NCBI RefSeq assembly: GCF_009758015.1
Contig: NZ_WSEL01000011.1
Location: 1-64,000, forward strand
Source: Ramlibacter pinisoli
GTDB taxonomy: Bacteria > Pseudomonadota > Gammaproteobacteria > Burkholderiales > Burkholderiaceae_C
Direction: 5' to 3'
DNA length: 64,000 nucleotides
Part shown: positions 1-9,860 of the stretch, in pieces
Layout: the number at the start of each line of letters is the position of its first letter
How positions within the stretch are numbered: position 1 is the stretch's first letter
Position numbers and translations under genes: made by a program
The notes under the pieces: generated by a model
The model's input: only the letters and a program-made list of their open reading frames with translations
The model's database searches: none
What the model was told of the DNA's origin: nothing

Positions 1-53
1 ATGAACAGGATGGTGGCGCCGATGTAGGAAATGGTGGCGAGGCTGGAGGACAT
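1..53 (-). CDS. pntB: NAD(P) transhydrogenase subunit beta, N-terminal fragment
   Basis: Only the first 17 codons are in the window and the gene runs off the left edge. The minus strand reads MSSSLATISYIGATILF, the usual start of the membrane-embedded, NADP(H)-binding beta subunit. It begins 15 nt after the pntA stop, the normal pntA-pntB order, so the two are almost certainly co-transcribed. PntB with PntA forms the proton-pumping transhydrogenase that makes NADPH from NADH. Confidence 0.85.
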   Translation of the reverse strand, partial: MSSSLATISYIGATILF

Positions 54-68
54 GTGCTTCGCCTTCGG

Positions 69-1715
69 TTACTTGCGGAACATCGCCAGCATGCGTCGCG
101 TCACCGCGAAGCCGCCGAACATGTTGACGGCCGTCAGGGCGAGCCCGAACACCGCCAGACCCAGGATCAGCTGGGCGGGCCGGCTGGCGCCGGCGCCGCC
201 GACGGGCGGCGCCACCTGCACCAGCGCGCCGATCGCGATGATCGAGGAGATCGCGTTGGTCACGCTCATCAGCGGCGTGTGCAGCGACGGCGTCACGTTC
301 CAGATCACCATGTAGCCGACGAAGCAGGCCAGCACGAACACGGTGAAGTGGGCCAGGAACGACGCCGGCGCATACAGGCCCACCAGCAGGAACAGCAGCG
401 CACCGACGCCGAAGGTGATGGCCAGCGACTGGGCCGACATCGGCTCGCCGGGGCCGTGGCCCTTCGGCGCGGGAGGCATCGTGGCGGCCGGCTTCTGCGG
501 CGCGACGGCCGGCGCCTTGGGCGGCGGCGCGGGCCAGGTGACCGCACCGTCCTTGATCACGGTCAGGCCGCGGATCGCCTCGTCGTCCATGTTGACGACG
601 GCGACGCCGTCCTTGGCCTTGCACAGCTCCTCGGCCAGCCGCTGCAGGTTGGTCGAGTACAGCGTGGAGGACTGCTTGGCCAGGCGGCTGGCCAGGTCGG
701 TGTAGCCGACGATGGTGACGCCGTGCCGGACGACGGCCTCGCCGGGCACGGTGAGCTCGCAGTTGCCGCCCTGCTCGGCCGCCATGTCGACGATGACGCT
801 GCCCGGCTGCATGGTCTGCACCATGTCGGCGGTGATCAGCTTGGGGGCCGGCTTGCCCGGGATCAGGGCGGTGGTGATGATGATGTCGGCTTCCCGGGCC
901 TGCTGCGCGTACATCGCGCGCTGCGCCTGCTGGAAGCCTTCGCTCATCACCTTGGCGTAGCCGCCGCCGCCCGATCCCTCTTCCTCGTAGTCGACCTTGA
1001 CGAATTCGCCGCCGAGCGACTTCACCTGGTCGGCGACTTCGGCCCGGGTGTCGTTGGCGCGCACGATGGCGCCCAGGTTGGCCGCGGTGCCGATGGCGGC
1101 GAGGCCGGCAACACCGGCGCCGGCGATGAACACCTTGGCCGGCGGCACCTTGCCGGCGGCCGTGACCTGGCCATTGAAGAAGCGGCCGAAGGCGTTGGCC
1201 GCCTCGATCACCGCCCGGTAGCCGCTGATGCCGGCCATCGAGGTCAGCGCGTCCATCTTCTGCGCCCGCGACAGCTGCCGCGGCAGCGCGTCGATGGCCA
1301 GGACCGTGGCCCGGCGCGCGGCCAGCTGCTGCATCAGCTCGGGGTTCTGCGCCGGCCACACGAAGCCGACCAGCATGCCGCCCTCGCGCAGCAGGCCGAC
1401 CTCCTGCGCGGTCGGCGGCCGCACCTTGAACACGATGTCGGAGCCGCTCCACAGCGCGGCGGCGTCCGGCACGATCTGGGCGCCGGCGGCGCGGTAGGCG
1501 TCGTCAGGAAAATTCGCGGCATCGCCGGCACCGCTCTGCACGGCGACGGAAAAACCGAGCTTGACGAGCTTCTCCACCACGGCGGGGACGGTGGCGACGC
1601 GCTTTTCACCGGGCGCGATTTCCTTTGGGACTCCGATTAGCAGCGCTTCGCTACTCCTGTGTGCAGAGGTGGCTCGGGTGCGAAGCACAGTTGCTGGGGC
1701 AACAGCAGTCGTCAT
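69..1715 (-). CDS. pntA: Re/Si-specific NAD(P)(+) transhydrogenase subunit alpha
   Basis: 548 aa, close to the full-length alpha subunit. The NAD-binding part carries the Rossmann loop GAGVAG at residues 199-204 and an alanine-dehydrogenase-like start ([14 protein letters not shown]). After a Pro/Ala-rich linker, roughly the last 120 residues hold three to four hydrophobic helices that join PntB in the membrane. The enzyme couples hydride transfer from NADH to NADP+ to the proton gradient. I chose the ATG at 1713-1715 because 30 extra upstream codons look non-coding and a purine-rich GGAACT precedes it. The start region faces a palindromic operator (1781-1797) shared with the divergent tetR gene, so the TetR protein may control it. 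Confidence 0.93.
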   Translation of the reverse strand: MTTAVAPATVLRTRATSAHRSSEALLIGVPKEIAPGEKRVATVPAVVEKLVKLGFSVAVQSGAGDAANFPDDAYRAAGAQIVPDAAALWSGSDIVFKVRPPTAQEVGLLREGGMLVGFVWPAQNPELMQQLAARRATVLAIDALPRQLSRAQKMDALTSMAGISGYRAVIEAANAFGRFFNGQVTAAGKVPPAKVFIAGAGVAGLAAIGTAANLGAIVRANDTRAEVADQVKSLGGEFVKVDYEEEGSGGGGYAKVMSEGFQQAQRAMYAQQAREADIIITTALIPGKPAPKLITADMVQTMQPGSVIVDMAAEQGGNCELTVPGEAVVRHGVTIVGYTDLASRLAKQSSTLYSTNLQRLAEELCKAKDGVAVVNMDDEAIRGLTVIKDGAVTWPAPPPKAPAVAPQKPAATMPPAPKGHGPGEPMSAQSLAITFGVGALLFLLVGLYAPASFLAHFTVFVLACFVGYMVIWNVTPSLHTPLMSVTNAISSIIAIGALVQVAPPVGGAGASRPAQLILGLAVFGLALTAVNMFGGFAVTRRMLAMFRK

Positions 1716-1780
1716 GAACGGGAGTTCCAAAAAGCTCTGGTGGTGGCCGCAGGAAAAACTTGACCGAAGTGTACGCCTTA

Positions 1781-1797
1781 ATTCACTCTTGGTGAAT
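1781..1797. promoter_or_regulatory. Palindromic operator between pntA and tetR
   Basis: The site reads ATTCAC TCTTG GTGAAT, two perfect 6-base arms around a 5-base centre. It sits in the divergent pntA/tetR intergenic region. The same TTCAC-N5-GTGAA pattern recurs at 2577-2595, 13688-13704 and, with one mismatch, 13760-13776. On the minus strand a TTCACC-N17-TACACT promoter-like pair for pntA overlaps the site. Operator function is inferred from symmetry and recurrence. Confidence 0.7.
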
Positions 1798-1873
1798 AGT
1801 AGCAAGTCTATGTCCGACTGCCACGATGGGAGCTCTTCCTTGGAAAAGCCTTACTAACCCTTACCATTCCCGG

Positions 1874-2530
1874 ATGGTGAACACCAAGACGAAGAACAAG
1901 GCCGATCCGAGCGCGAAAACACGGGACGCAGAGCGGTCACGAAGCGCGATCTTGGCCGCAGCGCGGAAGGAGTTTTCCGAGCACGGGCTGGGCGGGGCAA
2001 GGGTGGAGCGCATCGCCGCGGAAGCAAACGTCCACAAGCGCCTGGTCTACTACTACTTCAAGGACCGAGACGGACTGTTTTCCGCCGTGCTGGAGGCCGT
2101 GTACGCGGAGATCCGAGACGCGCAGCTCTACCTGCACCTCCAGGATTTGCCGCCCCTTTCAGCACTACGTCGGCTGGTCGAATTCACGTGGGACTACTAC
2201 ATCGCGCACCCCGAGTTCATCACTTTCCTTAACAGCGAGAACCTGCACAAGGCACGGCACCTCGCTGCAGCGCCCAGGATCCGGGAGCTCAACTCGCCAC
2301 TGCTCCAGACGCTCTCGGACATCATCGCCCGCGGACAAAAGGAGAACCTGTTTCGCGAGGGCATCGACCCCATGCAGCTGTACATCACCATCGCAGGCTG
2401 CGCGTACTTCTATCTCTCCAACATCCACACGCTGTCGGTCGGATTCGACCGCGACCTGGCCTCGCCGAAGCTGCTGACACAGCGGATGGTGCACATCGTC
2501 GAGGTGGTGACTGCCTACGTGGTGCGCTGA
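1874..2530 (+). CDS. TetR/AcrR family transcriptional regulator
   Basis: 218 aa. Residues about 20-66 form a TetR helix-turn-helix (AILAAARKEFSEHG, then RIAAEANVHKRLVYYYF). The C-terminal ligand domain, with DYYIAHPEF and LNSENLH, resembles regulators of small-molecule catabolism. I chose the ATG at 1874 over an in-frame start at 1826 because homology begins after it. It lies between two copies of the TTCAC-N5-GTGAA palindrome and directly upstream of the catabolic operon, so it is the obvious candidate to bind them, repress the operon and porin, and control itself and possibly pntAB. The inducer is unknown. Confidence 0.9.
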   Translation: MVNTKTKNKADPSAKTRDAERSRSAILAAARKEFSEHGLGGARVERIAAEANVHKRLVYYYFKDRDGLFSAVLEAVYAEIRDAQLYLHLQDLPPLSALRRLVEFTWDYYIAHPEFITFLNSENLHKARHLAAAPRIRELNSPLLQTLSDIIARGQKENLFREGIDPMQLYITIAGCAYFYLSNIHTLSVGFDRDLASPKLLTQRMVHIVEVVTAYVVR

Positions 2531-2549
2531 CGGAGCAGCAGGAGGGGGG

Positions 2550-2595
2550 TTGCGCGCCTCCCTTTTTTTGGCCCATAATTCACCAATCGTGAATT
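2550..2595 (+). promoter_or_regulatory. Promoter and overlapping operator of the catabolic operon
   Basis: A TTGCGC (2550-2555) and a CATAAT (2574-2579), 18 nt apart, make a plausible sigma-70 promoter. The -10 is overlapped by the best palindrome of the set, AATTCAC CAATC GTGAATT at 2577-2595, whose 7-base arms are perfect. Operator over -10 fits repression by the adjacent TetR protein. The first gene starts at 2665. Confidence 0.65.
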
Positions 2596-2664
2596 GAGCG
2601 TCGTTTGTTCGTTCGTTTTGCCGCAGGCGGCCCGGCCTTTGCGCCGCCCTTCCCGGAGCCCCCA

Positions 2665-3828
2665 ATGAGCACCCAACGTCTCGGAATCATCATGCACGGC
2701 GTCACCGGCCGTATGGGCATGAATCAGCACCTGATCCGCTCCATCGTCGCCATCCGCAACCAGGGCGGCGTGACGCTGTCCAACGGCGACAAGGTAATGC
2801 CGGACCCGATCCTGATCGGCCGCAACGCCGAAAAGATCGAGGCCTTGGCCAAGGCGCACAACATTGGCCGCTGGGGCACGGACCTCGACGCCGCCCTGGC
2901 GAACCCCGACGACACGGTGTTCTTCGACGCCGGCACAACGCAGATGCGTCCCAAGTTGCTGGCCAAGGCGCTGCGCGCGAAGAAGCACGTGTACTGCGAG
3001 AAGCCCATCGCCACCACCCTGGGCGAGGCCGTGGAGATCGCCAAGGTCGCCGAAAAGTCCGGCCTGAAGCATGGCGCCGTGCAGGACAAGCTGTTCCTGC
3101 CCGGCCTGCGCAAGCTCGACATGCTGCGCCGCGCCGGCTTCTTCGGCCGCATGCTGAGCGTGCGGCTCGAATTCGGCTACTGGGTGTTCGAAGGCGACCT
3201 GCAGCCGATCCAGCGTCCGAGCTGGAACTACCGCGCCGAAGACGGCGGCGGAATGATCCTGGACATGATGTGCCACTGGCGCTACGTGCTGGATAACCTG
3301 TTCGGCGAGGTGAAGTCCATCTCCTGCCTGGGCGCCACGCACATCCCCGAGCGCTGGGACGAAGCCGGCAAGCCCTACAAGGCGACCGCCGACGACGCAG
3401 CTTACGCCATCGCGGAACTCGTGGGCCACAGCGGTGAACCCGTGGTCGCGCAGCTGAACATGTCCTGGGCCACCCGCGTGAACCGCGACGACTTGGTGAC
3501 TTTCCACGTCGATGGCACCCACGGCTCGGCCGTCGCCACGCTGACCGAGTGCAAGGCGCAGAGCCGCGTCAACACGCCGCGCCCGGTGTGGAACCCGGAC
3601 GTCAAGCAGACCATGAACTTCCACGAGCAGTGGCAGGAAGTGCCGGACTCGCAGTTCTACGACAACGGCTTCAAGATTCAGTGGGAGCATTTCATCCGGC
3701 ACGTCGTCGAGAACGAGCCGTACAAGTGGACCCTGCCCGAAGGTGCCAAGGGCGTGCAGCTGGTGGAAGCCGCGCTGCAAAGCTGGAAGGAACGCCGCTT
3801 CGTCGACGTGCCTTCCCTGGGCTTCTGA
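2665..3828 (+). CDS. Gfo/Idh/MocA family oxidoreductase
   Basis: 387 aa NAD(P)-dependent dehydrogenase. The N-terminus has a Rossmann nucleotide-binding start (GVTGRMGMN) and residues near 115 carry the family CEKP motif (YCEKPIAT). The C-terminal alpha/beta domain binds the substrate, typically a sugar, inositol or cyclic polyol. The ATG at 2665 follows a GGAG; an upstream TTG (2605) would add 20 unlikely residues. It is the first gene of the operon, 11 nt before the DUF993 gene. The substrate cannot be read from sequence; oxidation of a sugar-like compound is an inference. Confidence 0.88.
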   Translation: MSTQRLGIIMHGVTGRMGMNQHLIRSIVAIRNQGGVTLSNGDKVMPDPILIGRNAEKIEALAKAHNIGRWGTDLDAALANPDDTVFFDAGTTQMRPKLLAKALRAKKHVYCEKPIATTLGEAVEIAKVAEKSGLKHGAVQDKLFLPGLRKLDMLRRAGFFGRMLSVRLEFGYWVFEGDLQPIQRPSWNYRAEDGGGMILDMMCHWRYVLDNLFGEVKSISCLGATHIPERWDEAGKPYKATADDAAYAIAELVGHSGEPVVAQLNMSWATRVNRDDLVTFHVDGTHGSAVATLTECKAQSRVNTPRPVWNPDVKQTMNFHEQWQEVPDSQFYDNGFKIQWEHFIRHVVENEPYKWTLPEGAKGVQLVEAALQSWKERRFVDVPSLGF

Positions 3829-3839
3829 GGAGCGGAGTC

Positions 3840-5024
3840 ATGGCTCTGACCTTGAAGCTACCGACTGCTGCGGGCGCGCTGGAGACGTACAGCATTCGCG
3901 GGACTCCTCCAACGAAGCCCGCCGTTGGTGTGAAGTTCAATCGCATCGCGTATTCGGCGGCGCACGTGGTGGCCAACCCGCTCGCTGCGGTGAATCCCTG
4001 GCTGGATTGCGCGGTCGACTGGGACGCCACCATTGCTTACCGCCAGCATCTGTGGAAACTTGGCCTCGGCGTCGCCGAAGCCATGGACACCGCGCAGCGC
4101 GGCATGGGCATGGACTGGCCTACCTCGCTGGAGCTGATCCGGCGCTCGCTGGATGCGGCGCGTGACGTTCCGGGCGCGTTGGTCGCCTCTGGCTGCGGTA
4201 CGGACCACCTCGCCGTGGAAAACGCGAGGAGCGTCGACGACGTAATCCGCGCCTACGAAGAGCAGATGGCGGCCATCGAAAAGCTCGGAGGCAAGCTGAT
4301 CGTGATGGCCAGCCGGGCGCTGGCGCGCGTGGCGACCTCGCCCGCCGACTATGAACGGGTCTACGGCCGCATCCTGTCGCAGGCGAAGCAGCCCGTCGTC
4401 CTGCACTGGCTGGGCGACATGTTCGATCCCGCACTGGCCGGCTACTGGGGCAGTTCGGACGCCGACCGCGCCATGGACACTGCGCTGGGCGTCATCGCCG
4501 CGAATCCGTCCAAGGTCGACGGCATCAAGATCTCCCTGCTCGACAAGGACAAGGAAATCGCCATGCGCCGGCGCCTGCCCGCGGGCGTGCGCATGTACAC
4601 CGGCGACGACTTCAACTACGCCGAGCTGATCGCCGGCGACGGCTTTGGCAGCGAACCCACGCACGGCAAGAGCGACGCACTACTGGGCATCTTCGACGCC
4701 ATCGCGCCCGCGGCTGCTGCCGCCCTCGGCGAACTGGCCCAGGGCAACGTCGAGCGCTTTCACGCCATCCTGGGGCCCACGGTCCCGCTGTCGCGCCACA
4801 TTTTCCAGGCCCCGACCCGCTTCTACAAGACGGGCGTCGTGTTCATGGCTTGGCTCAACGGTCACCAGAAGCACTTCACCATGGTAGGTGGCCAGCAAAG
4901 CACACGCAGCCTGCCGCACCTCGCGGAGCTGTTTCGCCTGGCCGATGCAGCCAACTTGCTGGAGCTACCCGATGCGGCAGCTCGGCGCATGAAGACACTG
5001 CTGGCCCTGCATGGCATCGAATGA
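3840..5024 (+). CDS. DUF993 / dihydrodipicolinate synthase-like protein
   Basis: 394 aa. It matches the DUF993 group annotated as dihydrodipicolinate synthase family proteins, which are predicted (beta/alpha)8 barrels related to lysine-forming Schiff-base aldolases. The barrel-like stretch KVDGIKISLLDKD offers a candidate active-site lysine. The ATG follows GGAGCGGAGTC at good spacing. Such proteins often accompany Gfo/Idh/MocA dehydrogenases and sugar isomerases in sugar catabolic operons, as here. An aldolase or hydrolase that splits the oxidised substrate is a reasonable inference; no reaction is assigned. Confidence 0.8.
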   Translation: MALTLKLPTAAGALETYSIRGTPPTKPAVGVKFNRIAYSAAHVVANPLAAVNPWLDCAVDWDATIAYRQHLWKLGLGVAEAMDTAQRGMGMDWPTSLELIRRSLDAARDVPGALVASGCGTDHLAVENARSVDDVIRAYEEQMAAIEKLGGKLIVMASRALARVATSPADYERVYGRILSQAKQPVVLHWLGDMFDPALAGYWGSSDADRAMDTALGVIAANPSKVDGIKISLLDKDKEIAMRRRLPAGVRMYTGDDFNYAELIAGDGFGSEPTHGKSDALLGIFDAIAPAAAAALGELAQGNVERFHAILGPTVPLSRHIFQAPTRFYKTGVVFMAWLNGHQKHFTMVGGQQSTRSLPHLAELFRLADAANLLELPDAAARRMKTLLALHGIE

Positions 5025-5031
5025 AACACCT

Positions 5032-6051
5032 ATGAGACGAATCGACGCGTACGCCCACATCCTCCCGCGCCCCTATTTCGACAAGATGGCCGACATGGCC
5101 AAGGACAAGGCTGCCATCAAGCGATGGCTGACCATCCCCGTCCTCTACGACTTGGACGCGCGACTGAAGATGATGGAGAGCTTCCCCGGCTATCAACAGT
5201 TGCTGACGCTCTCAAACCCGCCCATCGAGATGATCGCCGGGCCTGAAGAATCCCCCGCGATGGCGCGCCTGGCCAACGACTGCATGGCGCAGATCCGCGA
5301 TGACCATCCAGACAAGTTCCCGGCGTTCGTGGCATCGCTGCCGATGAACAACGTGCCGGCTGCACTGGAAGAAATGGAGCGTGCCATCACGCAGCTCGGC
5401 GCCCGCGGCATCCAGGTCTTCACAAACGTAAATGGCCGTCCGCTCGACGACGAAGAGTTCTGGCCGATCTTCGAGGCTGCGGTGAAGCGCTACGACGTGC
5501 CGATCTGGATGCACCCTGCCCGGGGGGCGGGCATGCCGGATTACGCCAGTGAAAAGAAGTCCAAGTACGAGATCTGGTGGACTTTCGGATGGCCCTATGA
5601 GACGAGTGCAGCGATGACTCGCATGGTGTTCTCGGGGTTCTTCGATCGCCTGCCGGAGATGAAGGTGATCACGCACCACATGGGCGCGATGATCCCCTTC
5701 TTCGATGGCCGCGTCGGGCCAGGCCTGGACCAGTTCGGCAGCCGGACTTCGGACGAGGACTACGAGGGGATGCTCAAGCGCATGGCAAAGCGTCCCATCG
5801 ACTACTTCCGCAAGTTCTACGCCGATACTGCCTTGGCTGGCGGCAAGAGCGGCATTCGGTGCGGCCTGGAATTCTTCGGTGCTGAGCAGGTGGTCTTTGC
5901 CACCGACTGTCCGTTCGACCCGGAAGGCGGACCCATGTTCTTGCGCACGATCCCCCGAGCGATCGACGAACTCGGTTTGAGCAAGTCGGATCAAGAAGGT
6001 ATTTATTTCCGAAACGCGCTTCGCCTGCTGAAGCTTCCATGCGATTGCTGA
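5032..6051 (+). CDS. ACMSD-like amidohydrolase family protein
   Basis: 339 aa member of the amidohydrolase superfamily branch that contains ACMSD, gamma-resorcylate decarboxylase and related metal-dependent decarboxylases and hydrolases. Visible ligands are the N-terminal DAYAH (in place of DxHxH), HPARG near residue 160, HHMGA near 210 and ATDCPF near 290. The ATG at 5032 lies 8 nt after the DUF993 stop; an in-frame ATG at 5011 overlapping that stop is possible and adds seven residues. It probably opens a lactone or ring, or decarboxylates, in the pathway of this operon. The substrate is unknown. Confidence 0.85.
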   Translation: MRRIDAYAHILPRPYFDKMADMAKDKAAIKRWLTIPVLYDLDARLKMMESFPGYQQLLTLSNPPIEMIAGPEESPAMARLANDCMAQIRDDHPDKFPAFVASLPMNNVPAALEEMERAITQLGARGIQVFTNVNGRPLDDEEFWPIFEAAVKRYDVPIWMHPARGAGMPDYASEKKSKYEIWWTFGWPYETSAAMTRMVFSGFFDRLPEMKVITHHMGAMIPFFDGRVGPGLDQFGSRTSDEDYEGMLKRMAKRPIDYFRKFYADTALAGGKSGIRCGLEFFGAEQVVFATDCPFDPEGGPMFLRTIPRAIDELGLSKSDQEGIYFRNALRLLKLPCDC

Positions 6052-6067
6052 AATCAAGGAGACAAGG

Positions 6068-7036
6068 ATGAAACGACTCGCTCTCTTCGCGCTCGCGCTT
6101 GCGGCTGTCCTGGGCTTCACCGCCCCCGCGTCGGCCCAGGCCTGGCCGGACAAGCCGGTGCGCATCGTGGTGCCATACCAGGCAGGCGGAACTGTCGATC
6201 TCGTGGCCCGGGTTCTCGCCCAGAGCCTCAGCGAGCAGACAGGCACCCAGTTCATCGTCGACAACCGCGCAGGCGCCAGCGGTGCGATCGGTAGCGACCT
6301 GGTAGCCAAGGGTTCGCCGGACGGCTACACCCTGCTGGTGCAGTCGCCGACGTTGCTTGCCAACGCACTGATCAACCGGCGCGTGCCTTACGACCCGATC
6401 CGGGACTTCCGCCCGATAGCGATGCTCGGATCGGTGCCGATGGTGCTCACCGTACACCCGTCCGTGCCTGCCAAGAACCTCAAAGAGTTCATGGAGCTGG
6501 CTCGAAAGGATCCAAAAAGGTACTCCTTTGGCACCTCGGCGCTTGGCTCTCCTATGCACTTGGCGCAAGAGGCATTGAAGAAGGCAGGCGGTCTGGAGAT
6601 CCCCATCATCATCTACAAGGGGACCGCCGGGGCACTCAACGACGCGCTGGGAGGCCAGATCAGTGGAATGATCGATGCGATTCCGTCCTCAGCCGCCCAC
6701 ATCTCCTCGGGCAAGCTCAAGCCATTGGCGGTGACAACGGCGAAACGTATCGCCGCGCTGCCGAACGTGCCTACCGTCGCTGAATCCGGCTATCCTGACT
6801 TCGAGATGCTGTCGTGGTACGGCCTGTGGGCGCCGCAAGGCCTCCCCGAGCCGATCGCGAAGAAGCTCGAGGGGCTCGTGCAGAAGGCAATGGCGTCGAA
6901 GGCCGTCAATGAACGCCTCGCGCCCCAGAACTTCGACGCCAAGGTGCTCGCTGGCGACCAGTTCGCGAACTTCCTCACCGGCCAACTGGCCACCTACTCG
7001 CGCATCGTCAAAGACGCGAACATCACTGCCGAGTGA
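6068..7036 (+). CDS. Bug-family (TTT) tripartite tricarboxylate transporter substrate-binding protein
   Basis: 322 aa with a signal peptide of about 23 residues ending ASAQA, followed by the Bug hallmark [16 protein letters not shown]. Other family signs are [25 protein letters not shown] and [11 protein letters not shown]. It is a periplasmic solute-binding protein that normally feeds TctA/TctB permeases; none is in the window, so it works with a permease elsewhere or acts as a sensor. A strong AAGGAGACAAGG precedes the ATG, consistent with high expression. Its place in the operon suggests it binds the pathway substrate, probably a carboxylate. Confidence 0.93.
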   Translation: MKRLALFALALAAVLGFTAPASAQAWPDKPVRIVVPYQAGGTVDLVARVLAQSLSEQTGTQFIVDNRAGASGAIGSDLVAKGSPDGYTLLVQSPTLLANALINRRVPYDPIRDFRPIAMLGSVPMVLTVHPSVPAKNLKEFMELARKDPKRYSFGTSALGSPMHLAQEALKKAGGLEIPIIIYKGTAGALNDALGGQISGMIDAIPSSAAHISSGKLKPLAVTTAKRIAALPNVPTVAESGYPDFEMLSWYGLWAPQGLPEPIAKKLEGLVQKAMASKAVNERLAPQNFDAKVLAGDQFANFLTGQLATYSRIVKDANITAE

Positions 7037-7043
7037 TCGACCG

Positions 7044-9815
7044 ATGGGCGCATCCATTCACCTAGAAGACAAGGACCATTCCTTGTTGCAGGACGTCCGC
7101 TTCCTGGGCCGCATACTCGGGGAGGTTATCCAGCAGACGGAAGGGGCCGCGGTCTTCGAGCTGGTGGAGAGCATCCGCCAGCATGCGGTTGCCGCGCGGC
7201 TGGGGAGCGCGGTTGAAGCGCAGAGCCTGCGTGAGCTGGTCGGCGCAATGGACAGTGCTGTCGCCGTCAAGGTAATCCGCGCGTTTACCTTCTTCAGCCA
7301 CTTAGCCAACCTGGCCGAAGACAGGCACCAGCTCCGCCGGCGTGCAATGAAGGAGGGATCGGGCCAGTTGCAGCAAGCGACCCTCGCCGCTGCACTGGCT
7401 CGCCTGCGCGAAGCTGGTGTGGGGCCTGAGGTCGTCGCGCGCTCTTTGGCGCAGGCCTGCCTGTCGCCGGTGCTGACCGCCCATCCCACTGAGGTGCAAC
7501 GCCAGTCCATCCTCGATGCAGAGCGCGACATCGCCCGCCTCCTGGAGGAGCGAGACGCCCTTTGCATGAGGATGTGGGCCGCCGACGAAGTGGCCGCGCA
7601 GGAGCTGGCCGACAATGAGGAGAACGTGCGCGCGCGGGTGCTGCAGCTGTGGCAGACGCGACTTCTCAGGTTCTCCAAGCTCAGCGTCTTCGACGAGATT
7701 GAGACGTCGCTGAGCTACTACCGGTGCACCTTCCTGCAGGTGGTTCCACAGATCTACGAGCAGGTGGAGCGCGAACTTGGGCGGCCGGTGGCCAGTTTCC
7801 TTCGTATGGGGCAGTGGACCGGCGGGGACCGGGACGGCAATCCGAACGTGACTGCCGAGACGCTGAGGTACGCACTGAGACGGCAAGGCGAGATCGTGCT
7901 GCGACACTACCTTGCGCAGTTGGGCCGCTTGCGCGAGGAGCTGTCGCTGTCGGACGTTCTGGTCCAGGTCACGCCGGCGCTGCAAGCACTGGCCGACAGC
8001 GCAAAGGACGGCGAAGAGCATCGCCGCGACGAGCCGTACCGGCGGGCGATCGACGCCATCAGCCATCGCCTAACAGCCACACTGCAGCAGCTGACGGGCA
8101 AGGTCGCAATGCCGTCAATGGGCGCGTGCTACGACTTCTTTGAGGATCTGCTGGCGGATCTCTCCACGATGCGCGAGTCGCTCGAAACTCACCACGGTGA
8201 CGTACTGGTGCGCCGGCGCCTTGGCCCGCTCATGCGAGCTGTGGAGGTTTTCGGATTCCATCTGGCGACGGTGGACTTGCGGCAGAATTCCGAGCAGCAC
8301 GAGCTCGCGGTCGCAGAACTCCTGCGGCATGCGCGCGTCGAAGCCGACTACTCCGCGCTTGATGAGGATGCCAAGCGGCGCATCCTGATTCGGATGCTCA
8401 CTGACGCCCGGCCGCTGCGTGTCACCGGCGCGAACTATGGTGCCGAGGCGCTCATTGAACTGGCTATTTTCGAAGCTGCCTACGAGTTGCGTGGCCGATT
8501 TGGAGCCGGGGCAATCCGCCACTGCATCATCAGCCACACGGAGGCCGTGAGCGACTTGCTCGAAGTGCTGTTGCTGCAAAAGGAAACGGGCCTGCTGCGC
8601 GGGGCGCTGGATGGCGAGGCGACGTGCGATCTCGTCGTGGTGCCACTCTTCGAGACGATCGCCGACCTTCGGATGGCCGACCAGGTCATGCGCGAGTTCT
8701 ATTCTCTGCCTGGCATTGCGGACATGGTCCGCCGCTCCGGCGGCGAGCAGGAGGTCATGCTCGGCTACAGCGACAGCAACAAGGACGGTGGAATCTTCAC
8801 CAGCAATTGGGAGCTGTACCAAGCCGAAGTCCGGCTCGCGCGGTTGTTCGCCGAACCCGCCATGGCAGCTGGTGTTCGTCTACGGATGTTCCATGGGCGC
8901 GGTGGTACGGTCGGCCGCGGTGGCGGCCCGAGCTACCAAGCCATCCTGGCGCAACCGCCTGGAACGGTCAATGGTCAGTTGCGCCTGACCGAACAGGGGG
9001 AAGTGATTGCTTCCAAGTACGGCAACCCCGCCATCGGCAAACAGAACCTGGAAGCGCTGGTTGCAGCCATGCTGGAAGCAACGCTGCTGCATCCGCCCAA
9101 TCCGCCGTCTTCGGAGTTCCTGAAGGCCGCATCCGATCTCTCGGATGCGAGCATGAAGGCGTACCGCCACTTGGTGTACGAGACGCCGGGGTTCGCGGAC
9201 TACTTCCTATCCGCGACACCGCTTCGTGAAATCGCCGAACTGAACATCGGCTCGCGCCCGCCTTCCCGCAAGGCGAACCAGCGCATCGAAGATTTGCGGG
9301 CGATCCCCTGGACCTTCAGCTGGGGGCAGTGTCGCCTCGCGCTGCCCGGATGGTTCGGATTCGGTTCGGCGGTAGATGCGTTCGTGCAGAACGGCGAGCA
9401 CGCTGCTGCCCGTACAAAGCTGCTGCGCGACATGTACCGCGACTGGCCATTCTTTCGTACGCTGCTTTCCAACATCGACATGGTGCTGGCAAAGACGGAT
9501 CTCGGCCTGGCTTCGCAGTATGCGCAGCTGGTTCCGGACGTGGACCTTCGCGAGAAGATCTTCGGCGAGATTAAGCGCGAATGGGAACGTTCGGTGTGCG
9601 CACTGGAAACCATCACGGGCGAACTTGAGCGCCTTGCAGGAGATCCAGCGCTGGCGCGCTCCGTGACCCATCGGTTTCCCTACATCGATCCTCTTCACCA
9701 CATGCAGGTGGAACTGCTGCGCCGGCGCCGCGCGGATAGCTCCGACGAGCGCGCTCAGCGCGGCATCCACTTGTGCATCAACGGCATCGCAGCAGGCGTT
9801 CGCAATACGGGTTGA
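7044..9815 (+). CDS. ppc: Phosphoenolpyruvate carboxylase
   Basis: 923 aa, full length for bacterial PEPC, which converts PEP and bicarbonate to oxaloacetate and phosphate. All signatures are present: catalytic LTAHPTEV (His about residue 147), GGDRDGNP at 260-267, [13 protein letters not shown] from residue 617 and the C-terminal [11 protein letters not shown]. The ATG lies 7 nt after the Bug gene stop. Its place inside a catabolic operon is unusual. With the downstream glycerate kinase and enolase it gives an anaplerotic outlet: 2-phosphoglycerate, PEP, oxaloacetate. A housekeeping copy may exist elsewhere. Confidence 0.97.
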   Translation: MGASIHLEDKDHSLLQDVRFLGRILGEVIQQTEGAAVFELVESIRQHAVAARLGSAVEAQSLRELVGAMDSAVAVKVIRAFTFFSHLANLAEDRHQLRRRAMKEGSGQLQQATLAAALARLREAGVGPEVVARSLAQACLSPVLTAHPTEVQRQSILDAERDIARLLEERDALCMRMWAADEVAAQELADNEENVRARVLQLWQTRLLRFSKLSVFDEIETSLSYYRCTFLQVVPQIYEQVERELGRPVASFLRMGQWTGGDRDGNPNVTAETLRYALRRQGEIVLRHYLAQLGRLREELSLSDVLVQVTPALQALADSAKDGEEHRRDEPYRRAIDAISHRLTATLQQLTGKVAMPSMGACYDFFEDLLADLSTMRESLETHHGDVLVRRRLGPLMRAVEVFGFHLATVDLRQNSEQHELAVAELLRHARVEADYSALDEDAKRRILIRMLTDARPLRVTGANYGAEALIELAIFEAAYELRGRFGAGAIRHCIISHTEAVSDLLEVLLLQKETGLLRGALDGEATCDLVVVPLFETIADLRMADQVMREFYSLPGIADMVRRSGGEQEVMLGYSDSNKDGGIFTSNWELYQAEVRLARLFAEPAMAAGVRLRMFHGRGGTVGRGGGPSYQAILAQPPGTVNGQLRLTEQGEVIASKYGNPAIGKQNLEALVAAMLEATLLHPPNPPSSEFLKAASDLSDASMKAYRHLVYETPGFADYFLSATPLREIAELNIGSRPPSRKANQRIEDLRAIPWTFSWGQCRLALPGWFGFGSAVDAFVQNGEHAAARTKLLRDMYRDWPFFRTLLSNIDMVLAKTDLGLASQYAQLVPDVDLREKIFGEIKREWERSVCALETITGELERLAGDPALARSVTHRFPYIDPLHHMQVELLRRRRADSSDERAQRGIHLCINGIAAGVRNTG

Positions 9816-9860
9816 ACGCGCCGCAGCGGCGCTGTTCTGTTGTCCTCACCTTCCAAGACC

